Shown: positions 35,562-45,438, counted from the first letter of the stretch. The stretch is 64,000 bases of DNA from Microcystis wesenbergii NRERC-220 (GCF_032027425.1 NZ_JAVSJA010000001.1:1922001-1986000); one strand, 5' to 3'. The notes: generated from the letters alone by a model not told the origin. A program made the numbers and translations.

Positions 35562-36034
35562 TGTATCTGTAGAGAGGGTTTTGCTTTTTTCCTCCTGTTA
35601 GCTAGGATACCCCGCCGCCAAAAGCAAAGAAGCATATAATGATACATTTAGCAAGAGTTTTAATAAAATTTTGCTTACTGTGAACAAATACCTAAGTAGT
35701 TATACTTATTTTTTTCCATGGCAGCCCGGAGCGAGAGAAAATATTTGACAAATTGTGTAAACATTCTGTAATAATCGAAGAGAGTGACATAAATCGGGTA
35801 AGTTGAATGGTTAGCCCTGTTAACAGCTAAAAAACGTAACCCCTAGATTCCGTCCCTCTCGTTGAAATCGTTAAGGATAGTCGAAATTGACGGCCACAGC
35901 CGCTATCGTGCAGAAACTACAAGCTTATCGCTGGGAAAAATTCTCCCTAGCTCTGTTTGCCTTAAAAAAATCAGGATACAGGCACGGAATGTCGCACAAG
36001 TTTTTACATCAACCTATACTTGGAGGAATCCATC
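35562..36034. other. gene-free region between nblA and the RRM gene
   Basis: No supportable gene lies between the two divergent promoters. It probably contains a long 5' leader for the RNA-binding protein gene, as is common for cold-induced rbp genes; this is inferred from the distance only. Confidence 0.4.
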
Positions 36035-36559
36035 ATGTCCGTTCGTCTATACGTTGGTAATTTGCCCAAAGAATCCGTAGAGCGCGAAAAATTACAGGCG
36101 CTTTTTGCCGATGAAGGGGATACGATCACTACTAAAGTCATCAAAGACCGCAAAACTGGCAAATGTCGCGGTTTTGCCTTCGTTACCGTCCCTAGCGATG
36201 AACTAGCCGACCAGTTTATCGAAAAATACAACGGTCAATCCTTCATGGAAAACCCGATCAAAATCGAGAAAGCTCTCCCCCGCAGCAAGGGAGGTAAAGA
36301 AGAAGGAGAAGAAGCAGAAGGGCCGGAGGCCAGCGTAGAAACCCCAGAAAAAGTCGAAAGACCAACTCCGAAACCGACGACGGCAGCACCGCGCAAATCC
36401 AGTGGCGGTGGTGGCGGCAAAAAACGCAAGGCTGAACGGGGTGGCAATAATGCCCCGAAAGTTACCAGCGATGGTGACGCTTTACAGCCAGATCCCCGTT
36501 GGGCCAATGAATTGGCTAAACTCAAGGAAATGTTAGCAGCTCAGGCCACTAACCCCTAA
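36035..36559 (+). CDS. RRM-type RNA-binding protein
   Basis: A 174-residue protein. An RNA recognition motif fills residues 1-80 with RNP2 (RLYVGNLP) and RNP1 (KCRGFAFVTV). The rest is a charged linker, a glycine stretch (SSGGGGGKKRKAERGG) and a short helical tail (WANELAKLKEMLAAQ). Cyanobacterial Rbp proteins bind RNA under cold or salt stress and help localise thylakoid mRNAs. This one is longer than the classic 80-100 residue Rbps. GGAGG sits 8 bases before the ATG at 36035. Confidence 0.9.
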   Translation: MSVRLYVGNLPKESVEREKLQALFADEGDTITTKVIKDRKTGKCRGFAFVTVPSDELADQFIEKYNGQSFMENPIKIEKALPRSKGGKEEGEEAEGPEASVETPEKVERPTPKPTTAAPRKSSGGGGGKKRKAERGGNNAPKVTSDGDALQPDPRWANELAKLKEMLAAQATNP

Positions 36560-36631
36560 TTCCATTGACAAGAGGGCAACGGATGACCGATAACTAAGAG
36601 GTTCAAAACATCGCTTTTAGGAGTGTGCATC

Positions 36632-37342
36632 ATGACAGCAATCGATCCGGTCATTATCATGAAACAGGAGGTCGGTAAGGCCGCCGCTAATCTAGTTCAA
36701 TCTAATTCAGTCGTGGGATTGGGAACTGGTTCAACGACGGCCTACGCGATCGAATATCTGGGCGCTAGACTGCAAAGCGGGGAAATCAGCAATATTGTCG
36801 GGGTTCCCACTTCTTTTCAAGCGCAAGTTTTGGCCAGGAAGTACGGAATTCCCCTCACTACCCTCGATGTCATCGTGAAGATGGATATCGCTATCGATGG
36901 GGCCGATGAGGTGGATCCCCAGAAAAACCTGATTAAAGGTGGCGGTGCTGCCCATACTCAGGAGAAAATTGTCGATAGTCTCGCCGATATTTTCGTCGTG
37001 GTAGTGGATGGCAATAAGCTGGTGGATAAGCTGGGATCGACTTTTCTTTTGCCGGTGGAAGTGTTACCCATGGCCATGACTCCGGTGATGCTGAAATTGG
37101 AGGCCCTCGGTGGTAAACCTTCCCTCCGCATGGGAGTGAAAAAAGCCGGCCCCGTGGTGACAGATCAAGGCAATTTAGTTATCGATGTTAAATTTGATAG
37201 TATCGATGATCCGGCTGATTTGGAAAGAACTATTAATAATATGCCGGGGGTTTTAGAAAATGGTTTATTTGTCGGGGTTGCTGATCTGATTCTCGTCGGT
37301 GAAATTATCGACGGTAAGCCGGTAGTCCGCGAGATTAGGTAG
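36632..37342 (+). CDS. rpiA: ribose-5-phosphate isomerase A
   Basis: A 236-residue enzyme converting ribose-5-phosphate and ribulose-5-phosphate in the Calvin and pentose phosphate cycles. Motifs [18 protein letters not shown], the active-site [20 protein letters not shown] and [16 protein letters not shown] are present. The ATG at 36632 follows AGGAG by eight bases, which is preferred over an upstream GTG at 36623. A strong terminator follows. Confidence 0.96.
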   Translation: MTAIDPVIIMKQEVGKAAANLVQSNSVVGLGTGSTTAYAIEYLGARLQSGEISNIVGVPTSFQAQVLARKYGIPLTTLDVIVKMDIAIDGADEVDPQKNLIKGGGAAHTQEKIVDSLADIFVVVVDGNKLVDKLGSTFLLPVEVLPMAMTPVMLKLEALGGKPSLRMGVKKAGPVVTDQGNLVIDVKFDSIDDPADLERTINNMPGVLENGLFVGVADLILVGEIIDGKPVVREIR

Positions 37343-37364
37343 GCTTAATTATTCTTAATCTAAT

Positions 37365-37394
37365 AATAAAACAGGCCCGCAGGCCTGTTTTATT
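37365..37394 (+). terminator. rpiA terminator
   Basis: AATAAAACAGGCC pairs perfectly with GGCCTGTTTTATT around a four-base loop, giving a strong hairpin with A/T flanks usable in both directions. Confidence 0.9.
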
Positions 37395-37396
37395 CA

Positions 37397-37675
37397 GTAG
37401 TTAGGTGTTAAAAACTGTCAGACACCCCCCTTAATAAGCGTAGAGTTGATTGATAGTAGGGTTGATTGATAGTAGGGTTGATTGATAGTAGGGTTGATTG
37501 ATAGTAGGGTTGATTGATAGTAGGGTTGATTGATAGTAGGGTTGATTGATAGTAGGGTTGATTGATAGTAGGGTTGATTGATAGTAGGGTTGATTGATAG
37601 TAGGGTTGATTGATAGTAGGGTTGATTCATGAATCAACCCTACTTAATAAGGGGGGATTGAGGGGGGATCGAATT
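37397..37675. repeat. MITE-like element with 11-unit minisatellite
   Basis: It begins TAGTTAGGTGTTAAAAA and carries GTTGATTGATAGTAGG eleven times in tandem (37445-37620), then the palindromic GTTGATTCATGAATCAAC. The unit is the complement of the 33.9-kb unit with one base changed. ORFs called here on the reverse strand are repeat translations, not genes. Confidence 0.8.
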
Positions 37676-37719
37676 ATCGGTTTATACAGACAAAGAGCAA
37701 AATAAAGAGAGGCTATAGG

Positions 37720-38847
37720 CTAATAAAAAATATGCCCCTTTTTGACAGAAAATATCTGGGAAGATTGCAACCAACGGGACTCAAAAGAACTGAGATGAGT
37801 GGTGGTAATTAAAGTTTGAAAACGGTCTTCGATCGCATCTAATAATTGATTTTGTCGTTCGATATCTAATTCCGCTAAAACATCATCGAGGAGTAGTAGG
37901 GGAGGTTCCCCGATAATCTGCTCTAATAACTGTAATTCCGCTAATTTCAAGGCTAAAACTAAGGTTCTTTGTTGTCCTTGGGAACCGTAGGATTTAGCGG
38001 GGTTTTGGTTAATTAAAAAATCCACTTCATCCCGGTGCGGACCGACTACCGATGTCCCTAGTTGTTTCTCTGCCAAACGACGGGTTTCAATCTTATCTAA
38101 AAAAGCCCTTTGTACCCCATTGACATCATCTTCTACCCAAGGCACATTGGGAATATATTGTAATTCTAAAAGTTCGGTTTTTCCGCTAATACTTTCGTGC
38201 CATTTTTGGGCTAAAGGAATTAATCTTTGCAGGACTCTCGCCCTTCTTCTCGTTACTCTTGAACCGGTTTCTGCTAGTTGTAAATCCCAGAGTTTTAGTT
38301 GGGATAAATCTCCATAAACTTTCCCCTCTAATTCCTGTTTACGAATCTCTTTTAAGAGGGCATTCCTTTGTCGTAAAACCTGATTATATTGCTGTAAAAT
38401 ATGAACGTATAGGGGTTCTAATTGAATTAACAAAGTATCTAACCAATCTCGGCGAGCTTCCGGACCACCGCGCACTAAATCCAGATCGAGACTAGAAAAT
38501 TGTACCGCATTAATCACGCCCAAAAAATCGAGATGACGGCGCAGGGGTTGACGGTCACGGATCACGGTGCGACGACCGGAAGAACGGAGAATTAAACTTA
38601 ATTCTGATGCGCCATAAAGACGATTAACCCTAGCAAAAATTCTCGCCTCTGAGTCCGATTCTAGCACCAGATCCCGATCCTTGCTGACTCGATGGCTCTT
38701 GAGAGTCGCCAAAAGTTCGATCGCTTCTAGTAAATTGGATTTTCCCTGAGCATTATTGCCCAATAATATTGTTTTTTTGGACTCGAATTTTAGCAACTGT
38801 TCGGCATAATTTCTAAAACTGTGAAGGTGCAGGTGTTCTAGATACAT
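37720..38847 (-). CDS. recF: DNA replication and repair protein RecF
   Basis: A 375-residue SMC-like ATPase. Walker A is GNNAQGKSNLLEAIELLATL near the N-terminus, the signature SYGSQGQQRTLVLALKLAEL and Walker B PLLLLDDVLAELD follow. RecF helps load RecA at single-strand gaps. The length is typical. The 3' end faces the minisatellite element; upstream the gap contains low-complexity and REP-like repeats. Confidence 0.96.
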   Translation of the reverse strand: MYLEHLHLHSFRNYAEQLLKFESKKTILLGNNAQGKSNLLEAIELLATLKSHRVSKDRDLVLESDSEARIFARVNRLYGASELSLILRSSGRRTVIRDRQPLRRHLDFLGVINAVQFSSLDLDLVRGGPEARRDWLDTLLIQLEPLYVHILQQYNQVLRQRNALLKEIRKQELEGKVYGDLSQLKLWDLQLAETGSRVTRRRARVLQRLIPLAQKWHESISGKTELLELQYIPNVPWVEDDVNGVQRAFLDKIETRRLAEKQLGTSVVGPHRDEVDFLINQNPAKSYGSQGQQRTLVLALKLAELQLLEQIIGEPPLLLLDDVLAELDIERQNQLLDAIEDRFQTLITTTHLSSFESRWLQSSQIFSVKKGHIFY

Positions 38848-38869
38848 TGCAAGTTGGGGGTTGGGGAAT

Positions 38870-39020
38870 TATGAAGTGGGGTGTGGGGTGTGGGCTTCGG
38901 CCGTGAGCTCAGCGTTCGACAAAAGCTCACGCCGAGGTCCGAACGGGTGTGGGGTGTGGGGGAGTGGGGGAGTGGGGAGAAAACAGCTGATCACTGATAA
39001 CTGATCACTGATCACTGATA
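38870..39020. repeat. low-complexity and REP-like repeats
   Basis: GGGGTGTGGGGTG units flank a CTTCGGCCGTGAGCTCAGCG inverted motif with TTTTGTCGAACGCTGAGCTC-type complement, related to repeats at 3790-3900 and 51290. ACTGATCACTGATAACTGA words follow. No gene is present. Confidence 0.6.
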
Positions 39021-39094
39021 ATGGCAGCGGTTGAGGGTTAAGTGAATTTGGTATAATTCCCCTTGACAATCAATATTTTATAGTAGCTTTTGCT

Positions 39095-39667
39095 TTGAAA
39101 ATTCCTTTTTTGCCTTTAAAACAGATTGAAAGTCTGTATAAGCTCGCTTTGATTGCTATACTCGCTTTTGATGCTTCTGTTTCCCTCGCAGGACAATTTC
39201 CCGATGGCAGAATATTTTTTGAGAGTTCTCCCACTCTGGTTAATTTCTTCGCTACTTTCCAATCCGTGCGTACTTGGGGGGCAAAATACTATCTTACCAT
39301 CGCTCTACCGCCGTCCCTCGGGGCGCCCTTGGGCAAAGTAACCCTACAACAGCAGCCTAATATTCAAACTATTGCTTTTCTTCTCGATCAAACCTTTGCT
39401 TTTCTTGGCGATCGCAATCAGCGAGGCGAAAAATTAACCCTAAAATCCACTACCTTTGACCCCAAGACTAAGACGATCACGGTCATTTTTGATCCTCCTG
39501 TCCCCCCCGGTAATACCGTTTCCATCGGTCTGAAACCAGTACGAAATCCCGATTATGGTGGTGTCTATCAGTTTGGAATTACTGCTTATCCCCCCGGAGA
39601 GAATTCCCCCGGATTAGATCTAGGAGTCGGACGTTTAGCAATTTATGAGGCTGGCGATCGCTGGTAG
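39095..39667 (+). CDS. DUF2808 domain protein
   Basis: A 190-residue exported protein beginning at a TTG codon. The hydrophobic N-terminus (ALIAILAFDASVSLAG) looks like a signal peptide, followed by the DUF2808 pattern FFESSPTLVNFFATFQSVRT, YYLTIALP and GLKPVRNPDYGGVYQFGITA with PPG. DUF2808 is common in cyanobacteria and its role is unknown. The start codon choice is uncertain. Confidence 0.8.
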   Translation: MKIPFLPLKQIESLYKLALIAILAFDASVSLAGQFPDGRIFFESSPTLVNFFATFQSVRTWGAKYYLTIALPPSLGAPLGKVTLQQQPNIQTIAFLLDQTFAFLGDRNQRGEKLTLKSTTFDPKTKTITVIFDPPVPPGNTVSIGLKPVRNPDYGGVYQFGITAYPPGENSPGLDLGVGRLAIYEAGDRW

Positions 39668-39773
39668 GCTGTTCCGCGTCTAAAAACATCAAGGAGAACT
39701 TCCCACCTCACCCTTGAGATAACTGCCCTAACTTTCCTGTCTGAGTTTTAGAAAAATTTAACTTTATTCAATC

Positions 39774-39800
39774 CATGAACATCTGTTCAGATGTTATACT
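39774..39800 (+). promoter_or_regulatory. SmtB-type operator and smtA promoter
   Basis: The arms AACATCTG and CAGATGTT flank TT (39778-39795) and TGAACA-N2-TGTTCA lies within, forming an imperfect 12-2-12 repeat as bound by SmtB/ZiaR repressors. TATACT at 39795-39800 is a likely -10 box, so the bound repressor would block transcription. It lies 33 bases before smtA. Confidence 0.75.
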
Positions 39801-39832
39801 AAAGTCAGTAAAGAAGTTCAGAGGTAGTAGCC

Positions 39833-39997
39833 ATGATCGCTGTCACCACCATGAAGTGTGCTTGTGAATCCTGTTTGTGTGTAGTATCGATCGCCGATGC
39901 CATCGAAAAAAACGATAAATACTACTGTTGCCAAGCTTGTGCCGATGGTCACGTTAACGAGAAAGGCTGTGGACACAAGGGCTGTGGTTGCGGTTAA
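39833..39997 (+). CDS. smtA: bacterial metallothionein SmtA
   Basis: A 54-residue cysteine-rich protein: MKCACESCLCVV, YYCCQACADGHV and GCGHKGCGCG. It matches SmtA, which wraps a Zn4Cys9His2 cluster; nine or more Cys and two His (in ADGHV and GCGHKG) are visible. It buffers zinc and cadmium. The operator sits just upstream and smtB follows about 100 bases downstream on the same strand, unlike the divergent arrangement in Synechococcus. Confidence 0.95.
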   Translation: MIAVTTMKCACESCLCVVSIADAIEKNDKYYCCQACADGHVNEKGCGHKGCGCG

Positions 39998-40100
39998 ATT
40001 TAGTTAGGGTTTGCTGAATAAATCTAAAAACCTTTCAGCAAACCCTAGTATTGGAAAGAAGGGGAAAAGTATCGGAATTGATAACCGATCGGGAAAAAAC

Positions 40101-40472
40101 ATGGCCATAGAGAAAATAGCACCGGTTTGTGGGGAATCCCATCACCAAGGGGGGAAATTCCAGCACTTGCAGGGATTAGAACTAGAAAAAGCCCAAAAAA
40201 TGGCCGAATTTTTCAGCCTTTTGGGGGATGCCAACCGCCTAAGAATTCTATCGCTTTTAGCCAAACAGGAATTATGTGTTTGTGACTTAGCCGACGACTT
40301 AGGGATGAGTGAATCGGCCGTATCGCACCAGTTAAGAACCCTAAGAGCCTTAAGATTAGTTAAATACCAAAAACAGGGACGGAGAGTCTTTTATCGCCTT
40401 GCCGATCATCATGTTCTTGACCTTTATTATGCGGTCTCGGAACATTTAGAAGAGCCAGCGGACGAGGATTAA
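40101..40472 (+). CDS. smtB: SmtB/ZiaR-type metal-responsive repressor
   Basis: A 123-residue ArsR/SmtB repressor. It has ELCVCDLADDLGMSESAVSH (DNA-binding helices with CVC metal motif) and a C-terminal alpha-5 zinc site pattern DHHVLDLYYAVSEHLEE. The N-terminus contains Cys and His (APVCGESHHQGG), as in ZiaR/SmtB. I start at the ATG at 40101, giving the usual 123 residues; an upstream start at 40011 adds 30 atypical residues. Its stop overlaps that of the convergent pentapeptide gene. Confidence 0.92.
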   Translation: MAIEKIAPVCGESHHQGGKFQHLQGLELEKAQKMAEFFSLLGDANRLRILSLLAKQELCVCDLADDLGMSESAVSHQLRTLRALRLVKYQKQGRRVFYRLADHHVLDLYYAVSEHLEEPADED

Positions 40473-41257
40473 AACAGTCCCAAAGCGGGTAAAACAAACT
40501 GTAAAAGCAGAGAACCAATCCCCTGCACCATTTGGTCTAATTGAGCGTTGCCACCACCTTGTTCTCGCGGTTTTAGGGCGATTTCCATGCCTTTAATAAA
40601 ATTCTCTGCTGCTTCGTAACCGGGGGTGTTACCTTGCTGTTGAAAGAGAGTCGAAGCCATTTGAGCGTCCTGGGCTGCTAGCGCATTTTGTCCCAGACGA
40701 TAGTGAGCCATAGCCCGGGCCAGATAAGCTGGAGCATATTCCGAGTTAATTGTCAAGGCCTTATTAAAATTTTCTATAGCGGCGCTGGTGCGTCCCTGTT
40801 TTCCTTCCACCATTCCTAGACCGTAGAATAGTTCAGGAGTACCGGCACTACTGGGAATTCCCACCGCACCCTGCACGTATGCAGTATCTAGTTTGGTGTT
40901 GTCGAGGTTAGCATTATTGAGATAAGCACCTCTTAAATCCGCACCCGTCAAGATTGCGCCAGTTAGGTTCGCTCCAGTCAGATTAGCACCAAAAAGAGAG
41001 GCTCCAGTTAAATTTGCCCCACTCAGATCCGCCCCACTTAAATTAGCTTGACTAAGATTGGCCCCGACGAGATTGGCCCCATTTAATTTTGCCCCGACTA
41101 GATTCGATTGCACTAACCCCGAACCGCTCAGATCGCATTGGGGACATTTTCGGGTGGATAATAATTGCTGTAGGTGGTTTAAATCTTCCGTCTGACCAAC
41201 TAGGGACAAGTTAAGGGGAAGACTGAGGGCGAGGGTTAGGGCGATCAATTTGTACAT
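40469..41257 (-). CDS. pentapeptide-repeat and TPR protein
   Basis: A 262-residue exported protein. After a signal peptide there is a CPQCDLSG motif and about 18 A(N/D)LxG pentapeptide units (NLVGANLSQANLSGADLSGA), forming a right-handed beta helix. Residues 140-210 hold TPR-like helices (GRTSAAIENFNKALTINSEY, RLGQNALAAQDAQMAS). It probably acts in the periplasm or lumen; function is unknown. It ends 4 bases inside smtB on the opposite strand. Confidence 0.85.
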   Translation of the reverse strand: MYKLIALTLALSLPLNLSLVGQTEDLNHLQQLLSTRKCPQCDLSGSGLVQSNLVGAKLNGANLVGANLSQANLSGADLSGANLTGASLFGANLTGANLTGAILTGADLRGAYLNNANLDNTKLDTAYVQGAVGIPSSAGTPELFYGLGMVEGKQGRTSAAIENFNKALTINSEYAPAYLARAMAHYRLGQNALAAQDAQMASTLFQQQGNTPGYEAAENFIKGMEIALKPREQGGGNAQLDQMVQGIGSLLLQFVLPALGLF

Positions 41258-41458
41258 AGTTTAAAAATAACTCTATTTATTATTACTGATAATACCCATT
41301 CGATCGGGGCTAATCGCTGAACTAGATTTTGCTTGAGAAATCAGCCCTTGTCAACTAAAATAGAAGATTAGAGGCTCTTAACGTCAGAAGAAGCGACAAA
41401 ATCGAGATTTGTTACCTTTTCAACAGCAAGTTTTTTAAAGGAATTTCCCTATTTCATA

Positions 41459-44400
41459 ATGACTACTCTACACGGTAATTGGCTGATTGGTTCGCAAGAT
41501 AGTGTTTTTTTTCTTTGGGGTGAACAGTGGCAAGGGAAGGAATTAAGTGAAACAAAGGAAAATCATCCTTTTTGTCTAGAATCGGGGCAATTAGCCCAAT
41601 TTATCGAAAAATTTTTCCCTCAGCTTGACCGGTATTCTCCAGAATCAATCAAGCTCAGTCTGCCTAGTTATTCTCCCCCCAGGAAAAAATATTTTTTACC
41701 GCTCCTGTCGGGGCAAATTCTCGAACCCACAGCTAAATCCTTGTCTTGGCAACCATGGCAGGTATCGGGATTAACTTTTTCTGCGGGGATGATAGTGCGG
41801 TTATGGGAGAAATTACCCCTAGCTAAGGCCGAATTTATCGGCAATGATCTACGATTTTGGCTGTATTTGCACCGTTGGAGTTTAGATTTATTAGCAAGGG
41901 GGAAATTTTTAGCGGGAATAAATCAGGGTGAAAGTTGCTGGTATCCCCTGCTGGATAGTACCATCGATCGCACTCGTTTAGCTAAGTTTATCCAAACCAT
42001 CCCCCCGGTTTGTCTTGCCTATCAAGAAAATAGCGAACCACAAACAATTATTCTCGATTGCTTGAAAAATATTGTCGATGCTCGTTTGCGACAAAAGATA
42101 GATAGTAGTGTTAACATTTCCCCCTCATTGATGGTGAAACCCTGGCTACAATCTTTAAGCGGTGATAGTCATGACATTGCTTTAGAAGCCAAGAATTTAC
42201 AGCGTCTAGAAAATGCTTATAATAATTGGGTGTTTCCTATCCAAGAAAGTTTAGTTAATGGCAATAATCGCCAATTAATCGAGAATCAATACCGTGTCTG
42301 TTTATCTTTACAACCTCCCAGTTTAGGAACAGTATGGAAACTCACCTATTATTTACAAGCGTTAGATGATCAAGAATTTCTCATTAGTGCCAAGTTGATT
42401 TGGTTAGAGGGCAAAGAAAGTTATCATAGTTATCAAAGAGTTGTCAATAATCCTCAGGAAATTCTCTTAAAAGGATTGGGATTAGCGGCGCGATTGTACG
42501 AACCGATTAGAATTAGTTTAGAGCAGAGACACCCAGAGGAATGTTCTCTTGATTCGATCGAAGTTTATCAGTTTATTCGCTCGATCGCTTGGCAATTGCA
42601 AGAGCAGGGATTAGGGGTAATTTTGCCAACGGGTTTAACTGCTGGTAGTCATGAACAAAGATTAGGAATTAAGATTGCTGCCAGTGTAACTCCCAAAAAA
42701 GGAGAAAGATTAAGTTTAACCAGTTTGTTAAACTTTCAGCTTAAATTAGTGGTAGGGGAACAGGAAATATCGAAAAAAGATTTTGATAAGTTATTAGAGA
42801 AAAAATCGCCAGTGGTGGAAGTGGGGGGCAAATGGTTAATCCTACAACCCAGCGATGTCAAAGCAGCTCAGGCAATTTTAAATAATACCATCGCTCCCCT
42901 TAATCTCTCGGTGGAAGATGCCCTGCGCTTGAGTTCAGGAGATAATAATCTAATTGCTAAACTGCCAGTAGTCAATTTCCAAGCGGAGGGAGCATTAAAG
43001 GAATTAATTGATAATTTAAATAACAATCAAGCTATTCAGTTAATCAACCCACCGCGGGAATTTCAGGGGGAATTACGTCCCTATCAAATCAAGGGAGTTA
43101 GTTGGTTAGCTTTCCTAGAAAAGTGGGGTTTAGGTGCTTGTTTAGCCGATGATATGGGTTTAGGAAAAACCCCGCAATTAATCGCTTTTTTACTAGCATT
43201 AAAAGAACAGGATATGTTAGTTAATCCTGTGTTAGTGGTGGCTCCCACTTCTGTGGTCAATAACTGGGAACATGAATTAAGAAAATTCGCTCCCACCCTG
43301 GCCGTTTTTGTGCATCATGGCGAAAAAAGATTAAAAGGTCAAGCTTTTGCTCAAGAGGTAAAAAATAAATCGGTTGTTATTACCAGTTATCCTTTAATCT
43401 ATCGCGATCTGTCCAGTTTAGAAGCAGTACAATGGCAAGGTTTAGTTTTAGATGAAGCTCAAAATATTAAAAACTCTACGGCTAAACAATCCCAAGCAGT
43501 GCGAAAAATACCCGCAGGATTTCGGATTGCCTTAACGGGAACTCCCGTAGAAAATCGCCTGACAGAATTATGGTCAATTTTGGATTTTCTCAATCCCAAT
43601 TTTTTAGGAACTCAAGCCTTTTTTCAGCGTCGTTTTGCCCTTCCCATTGAAAAATACGGCGATCAAGAATCCCTGCATAATTTGCGTTCCCTTGTCCGTC
43701 CCTTTATTTTACGGAGATTAAAAACCGATAAAAATATTATTGAAGATTTACCAGAAAAACAGGAAATGAATATTTTTTGTGGTTTATCGAAAGAACAGGG
43801 ACAACTTTATCAACAATTAGTCGAGACAACCCTCCAGAAAATTGAAGAAACTCAAGGAATTCAGAAACATGGATTAATTTTAACCTTGCTAATGCAACTA
43901 AAACAAATTTGTAATCATCCCGCCCATTTTTTGAAAGAAAATAGTTTAGAAACCAGTCAAAGATCGGGAAAATTATTACGTTTAGAAGCCATGGTAGAGG
44001 AAGTGATAGCAGAAGGCGATCGAGCTTTAATTTTTACACAATTTGCCGAGTGGGGAAAACTCCTACAAACCCATCTCCAGAAAAAATTAGCCGAGGAAAT
44101 ATTATTTCTCTCCGGTTCTACTAAAGCAAAAGATCGGGTAGAAATGATCGAGCGCTTTCAAAATGATCCCCAAGGACCAAAGATTTTTATTCTCTCCCTC
44201 AAAGCGGGGGGAACAGGATTAAATTTAACCCGCGCTAATCACGTTTTTCATATCGATCGTTGGTGGAATCCTGCCGTAGAAAATCAGGCCACTGATCGCG
44301 CTTTCCGCATCGGACAAAAACGCAATGTTCAGGTACATAAATTCATCTGTACGGGAACTCTAGAGGAACGCATTAATGAGATGATCGAAAGCAAGAAACA

Positions 44401-44521
44401 ATTAGCGGAACAAACCGTAGATGCTGGGGAAAATTGGTTAACAGAATTAGATACCGATCGCCTGCGAGATTTATTATTATTAGATCGATCGGCAATTATT
44501 GATGAAGAAGAAACCGATTAG
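41459..44521 (+). CDS. SNF2-family helicase
   Basis: A 1020-residue DEAD/DEAH-like SNF2 ATPase. The N-terminal half contains a bacterial SNF2-associated domain (KSYHSYQRVVNNPQEILLKG). Helicase motifs: Walker A DDMGLGKTPQ near residues 564-573, DEAQ at about 665, TGTPVENRL, then the C-terminal lobe with IFTQFAEWGKLLQTHL, SLKAGGTGLNLTRAN and QATDRAFRIGQ. It is complete. Such proteins probably remodel protein-DNA contacts or restart RNA polymerase. Its stop overlaps the convergent downstream gene by four bases. Confidence 0.93.
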   Translation: MTTLHGNWLIGSQDSVFFLWGEQWQGKELSETKENHPFCLESGQLAQFIEKFFPQLDRYSPESIKLSLPSYSPPRKKYFLPLLSGQILEPTAKSLSWQPWQVSGLTFSAGMIVRLWEKLPLAKAEFIGNDLRFWLYLHRWSLDLLARGKFLAGINQGESCWYPLLDSTIDRTRLAKFIQTIPPVCLAYQENSEPQTIILDCLKNIVDARLRQKIDSSVNISPSLMVKPWLQSLSGDSHDIALEAKNLQRLENAYNNWVFPIQESLVNGNNRQLIENQYRVCLSLQPPSLGTVWKLTYYLQALDDQEFLISAKLIWLEGKESYHSYQRVVNNPQEILLKGLGLAARLYEPIRISLEQRHPEECSLDSIEVYQFIRSIAWQLQEQGLGVILPTGLTAGSHEQRLGIKIAASVTPKKGERLSLTSLLNFQLKLVVGEQEISKKDFDKLLEKKSPVVEVGGKWLILQPSDVKAAQAILNNTIAPLNLSVEDALRLSSGDNNLIAKLPVVNFQAEGALKELIDNLNNNQAIQLINPPREFQGELRPYQIKGVSWLAFLEKWGLGACLADDMGLGKTPQLIAFLLALKEQDMLVNPVLVVAPTSVVNNWEHELRKFAPTLAVFVHHGEKRLKGQAFAQEVKNKSVVITSYPLIYRDLSSLEAVQWQGLVLDEAQNIKNSTAKQSQAVRKIPAGFRIALTGTPVENRLTELWSILDFLNPNFLGTQAFFQRRFALPIEKYGDQESLHNLRSLVRPFILRRLKTDKNIIEDLPEKQEMNIFCGLSKEQGQLYQQLVETTLQKIEETQGIQKHGLILTLLMQLKQICNHPAHFLKENSLETSQRSGKLLRLEAMVEEVIAEGDRALIFTQFAEWGKLLQTHLQKKLAEEILFLSGSTKAKDRVEMIERFQNDPQGPKIFILSLKAGGTGLNLTRANHVFHIDRWWNPAVENQATDRAFRIGQKRNVQVHKFICTGTLEERINEMIESKKQLAEQTVDAGENWLTELDTDRLRDLLLLDRSAIIDEEETD

Positions 44522-45378
44522 AAGCGAACCACCTGATAAACCGTAGAACCATTCTCAAACAGGGGCCGATAGTAAATACCGCTGCAATTGTAATAAAGTG
44601 TATTGTCAGCCGTGATTGTGGTACAGCCGTCGGGAAGATAGGTGACAATCGCACCGATTGGAGGGGCCACCACCGTGTAGGAACTACCGCTAGGCTGAAG
44701 ATAGATGCCGTCCGAGTAAATGTAGGAAGTGGAACCCACATAGACGGTATTGTAGTAGGGGGGGAGAGTAGCGAGCGCTGAACCGATGACTAAGCCAGTG
44801 GTTAACCCCACCCAACCCCAACCCGGGGGGACATAATAACCGCCACCGTACCAACCGCCACCACGCCAGTAACCGTTGCGATTATCGTCAATAAAGTTCT
44901 GACGGTTCTGTTGGCGATCACCAACCTGCTGCTGCCGTTCACCCTGTCTTTCGCTGCGTTCCCCTTGACGGATATCGGTTCTTTCGCTGCGTTCCCCCTG
45001 CCGGTTTTGTTGACTGGTTTGCCGTTCACCCTGTCTTTCCGTGCGTTCCCCTTGACGGGTTTGTTGACTGGTTTGCCGTTCACCCTGTCTTTCCGTGCGT
45101 TCCCCTTGACGGGTTTGTTGACTGGTTTGCCGTTCCCCCTGTCTTCCAGAAAAATCTCTAGAGGGTTGGGAACGATTACTAAAATTGCCTCGGTTTTGCA
45201 GATCACTACTGCGGCTAACCCGTGGGGAAGCTCCACCACCGCCACGACTACCACCGCCACCGCCACGACTACCGCCACCACCGCCACCGCGAGCGTCCAC
45301 ATAATCCGTTACCAGTAAACTTGTACCCAAGAGGAGGGCGGCAAGAACACATAAGTTTTGACATAAAGCTCTTTTCAT
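44518..45378 (-). CDS. DUF6515-like protein with QGERQTSQQTR repeats
   Basis: A 286-residue exported protein with a signal peptide, a glycine-rich stretch (GGGGGSRGGGGGSRGG), an expanded charged repeat of about 15 residues (ERQTSQQTRQGERTERQG, three to four times) and a C-terminal beta domain (YYNTVYVGSTSYIYSDGIYL, NTLYYNCSGIYYRPLF) of the DUF6515 type. The function is unknown. The DNA repeats are nearly identical, which suggests recent length change. Confidence 0.8.
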   Translation of the reverse strand: MKRALCQNLCVLAALLLGTSLLVTDYVDARGGGGGGSRGGGGGSRGGGGASPRVSRSSDLQNRGNFSNRSQPSRDFSGRQGERQTSQQTRQGERTERQGERQTSQQTRQGERTERQGERQTSQQNRQGERSERTDIRQGERSERQGERQQQVGDRQQNRQNFIDDNRNGYWRGGGWYGGGYYVPPGWGWVGLTTGLVIGSALATLPPYYNTVYVGSTSYIYSDGIYLQPSGSSYTVVAPPIGAIVTYLPDGCTTITADNTLYYNCSGIYYRPLFENGSTVYQVVRF

Positions 45379-45438
45379 AGCCCGGACTCCTTGATTTTTT
45401 TATTCGCCTTGGCTGCTTATCTTCCCAGATTATTTTCT

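Noticed and set aside
37418-37637. Two 68-70 residue ORFs with QPYYQSTLLSINPTIN repeats
   Set aside because: They are translations of the 16-bp minisatellite on the reverse strand and have no independent gene signals.
44802-45318. Overlapping 135- and 166-residue ORFs in other frames of the 44518-45378 gene
   Set aside because: They arise from the repetitive GC-rich coding sequence; the frame with the signal peptide and C-terminal domain is the gene.
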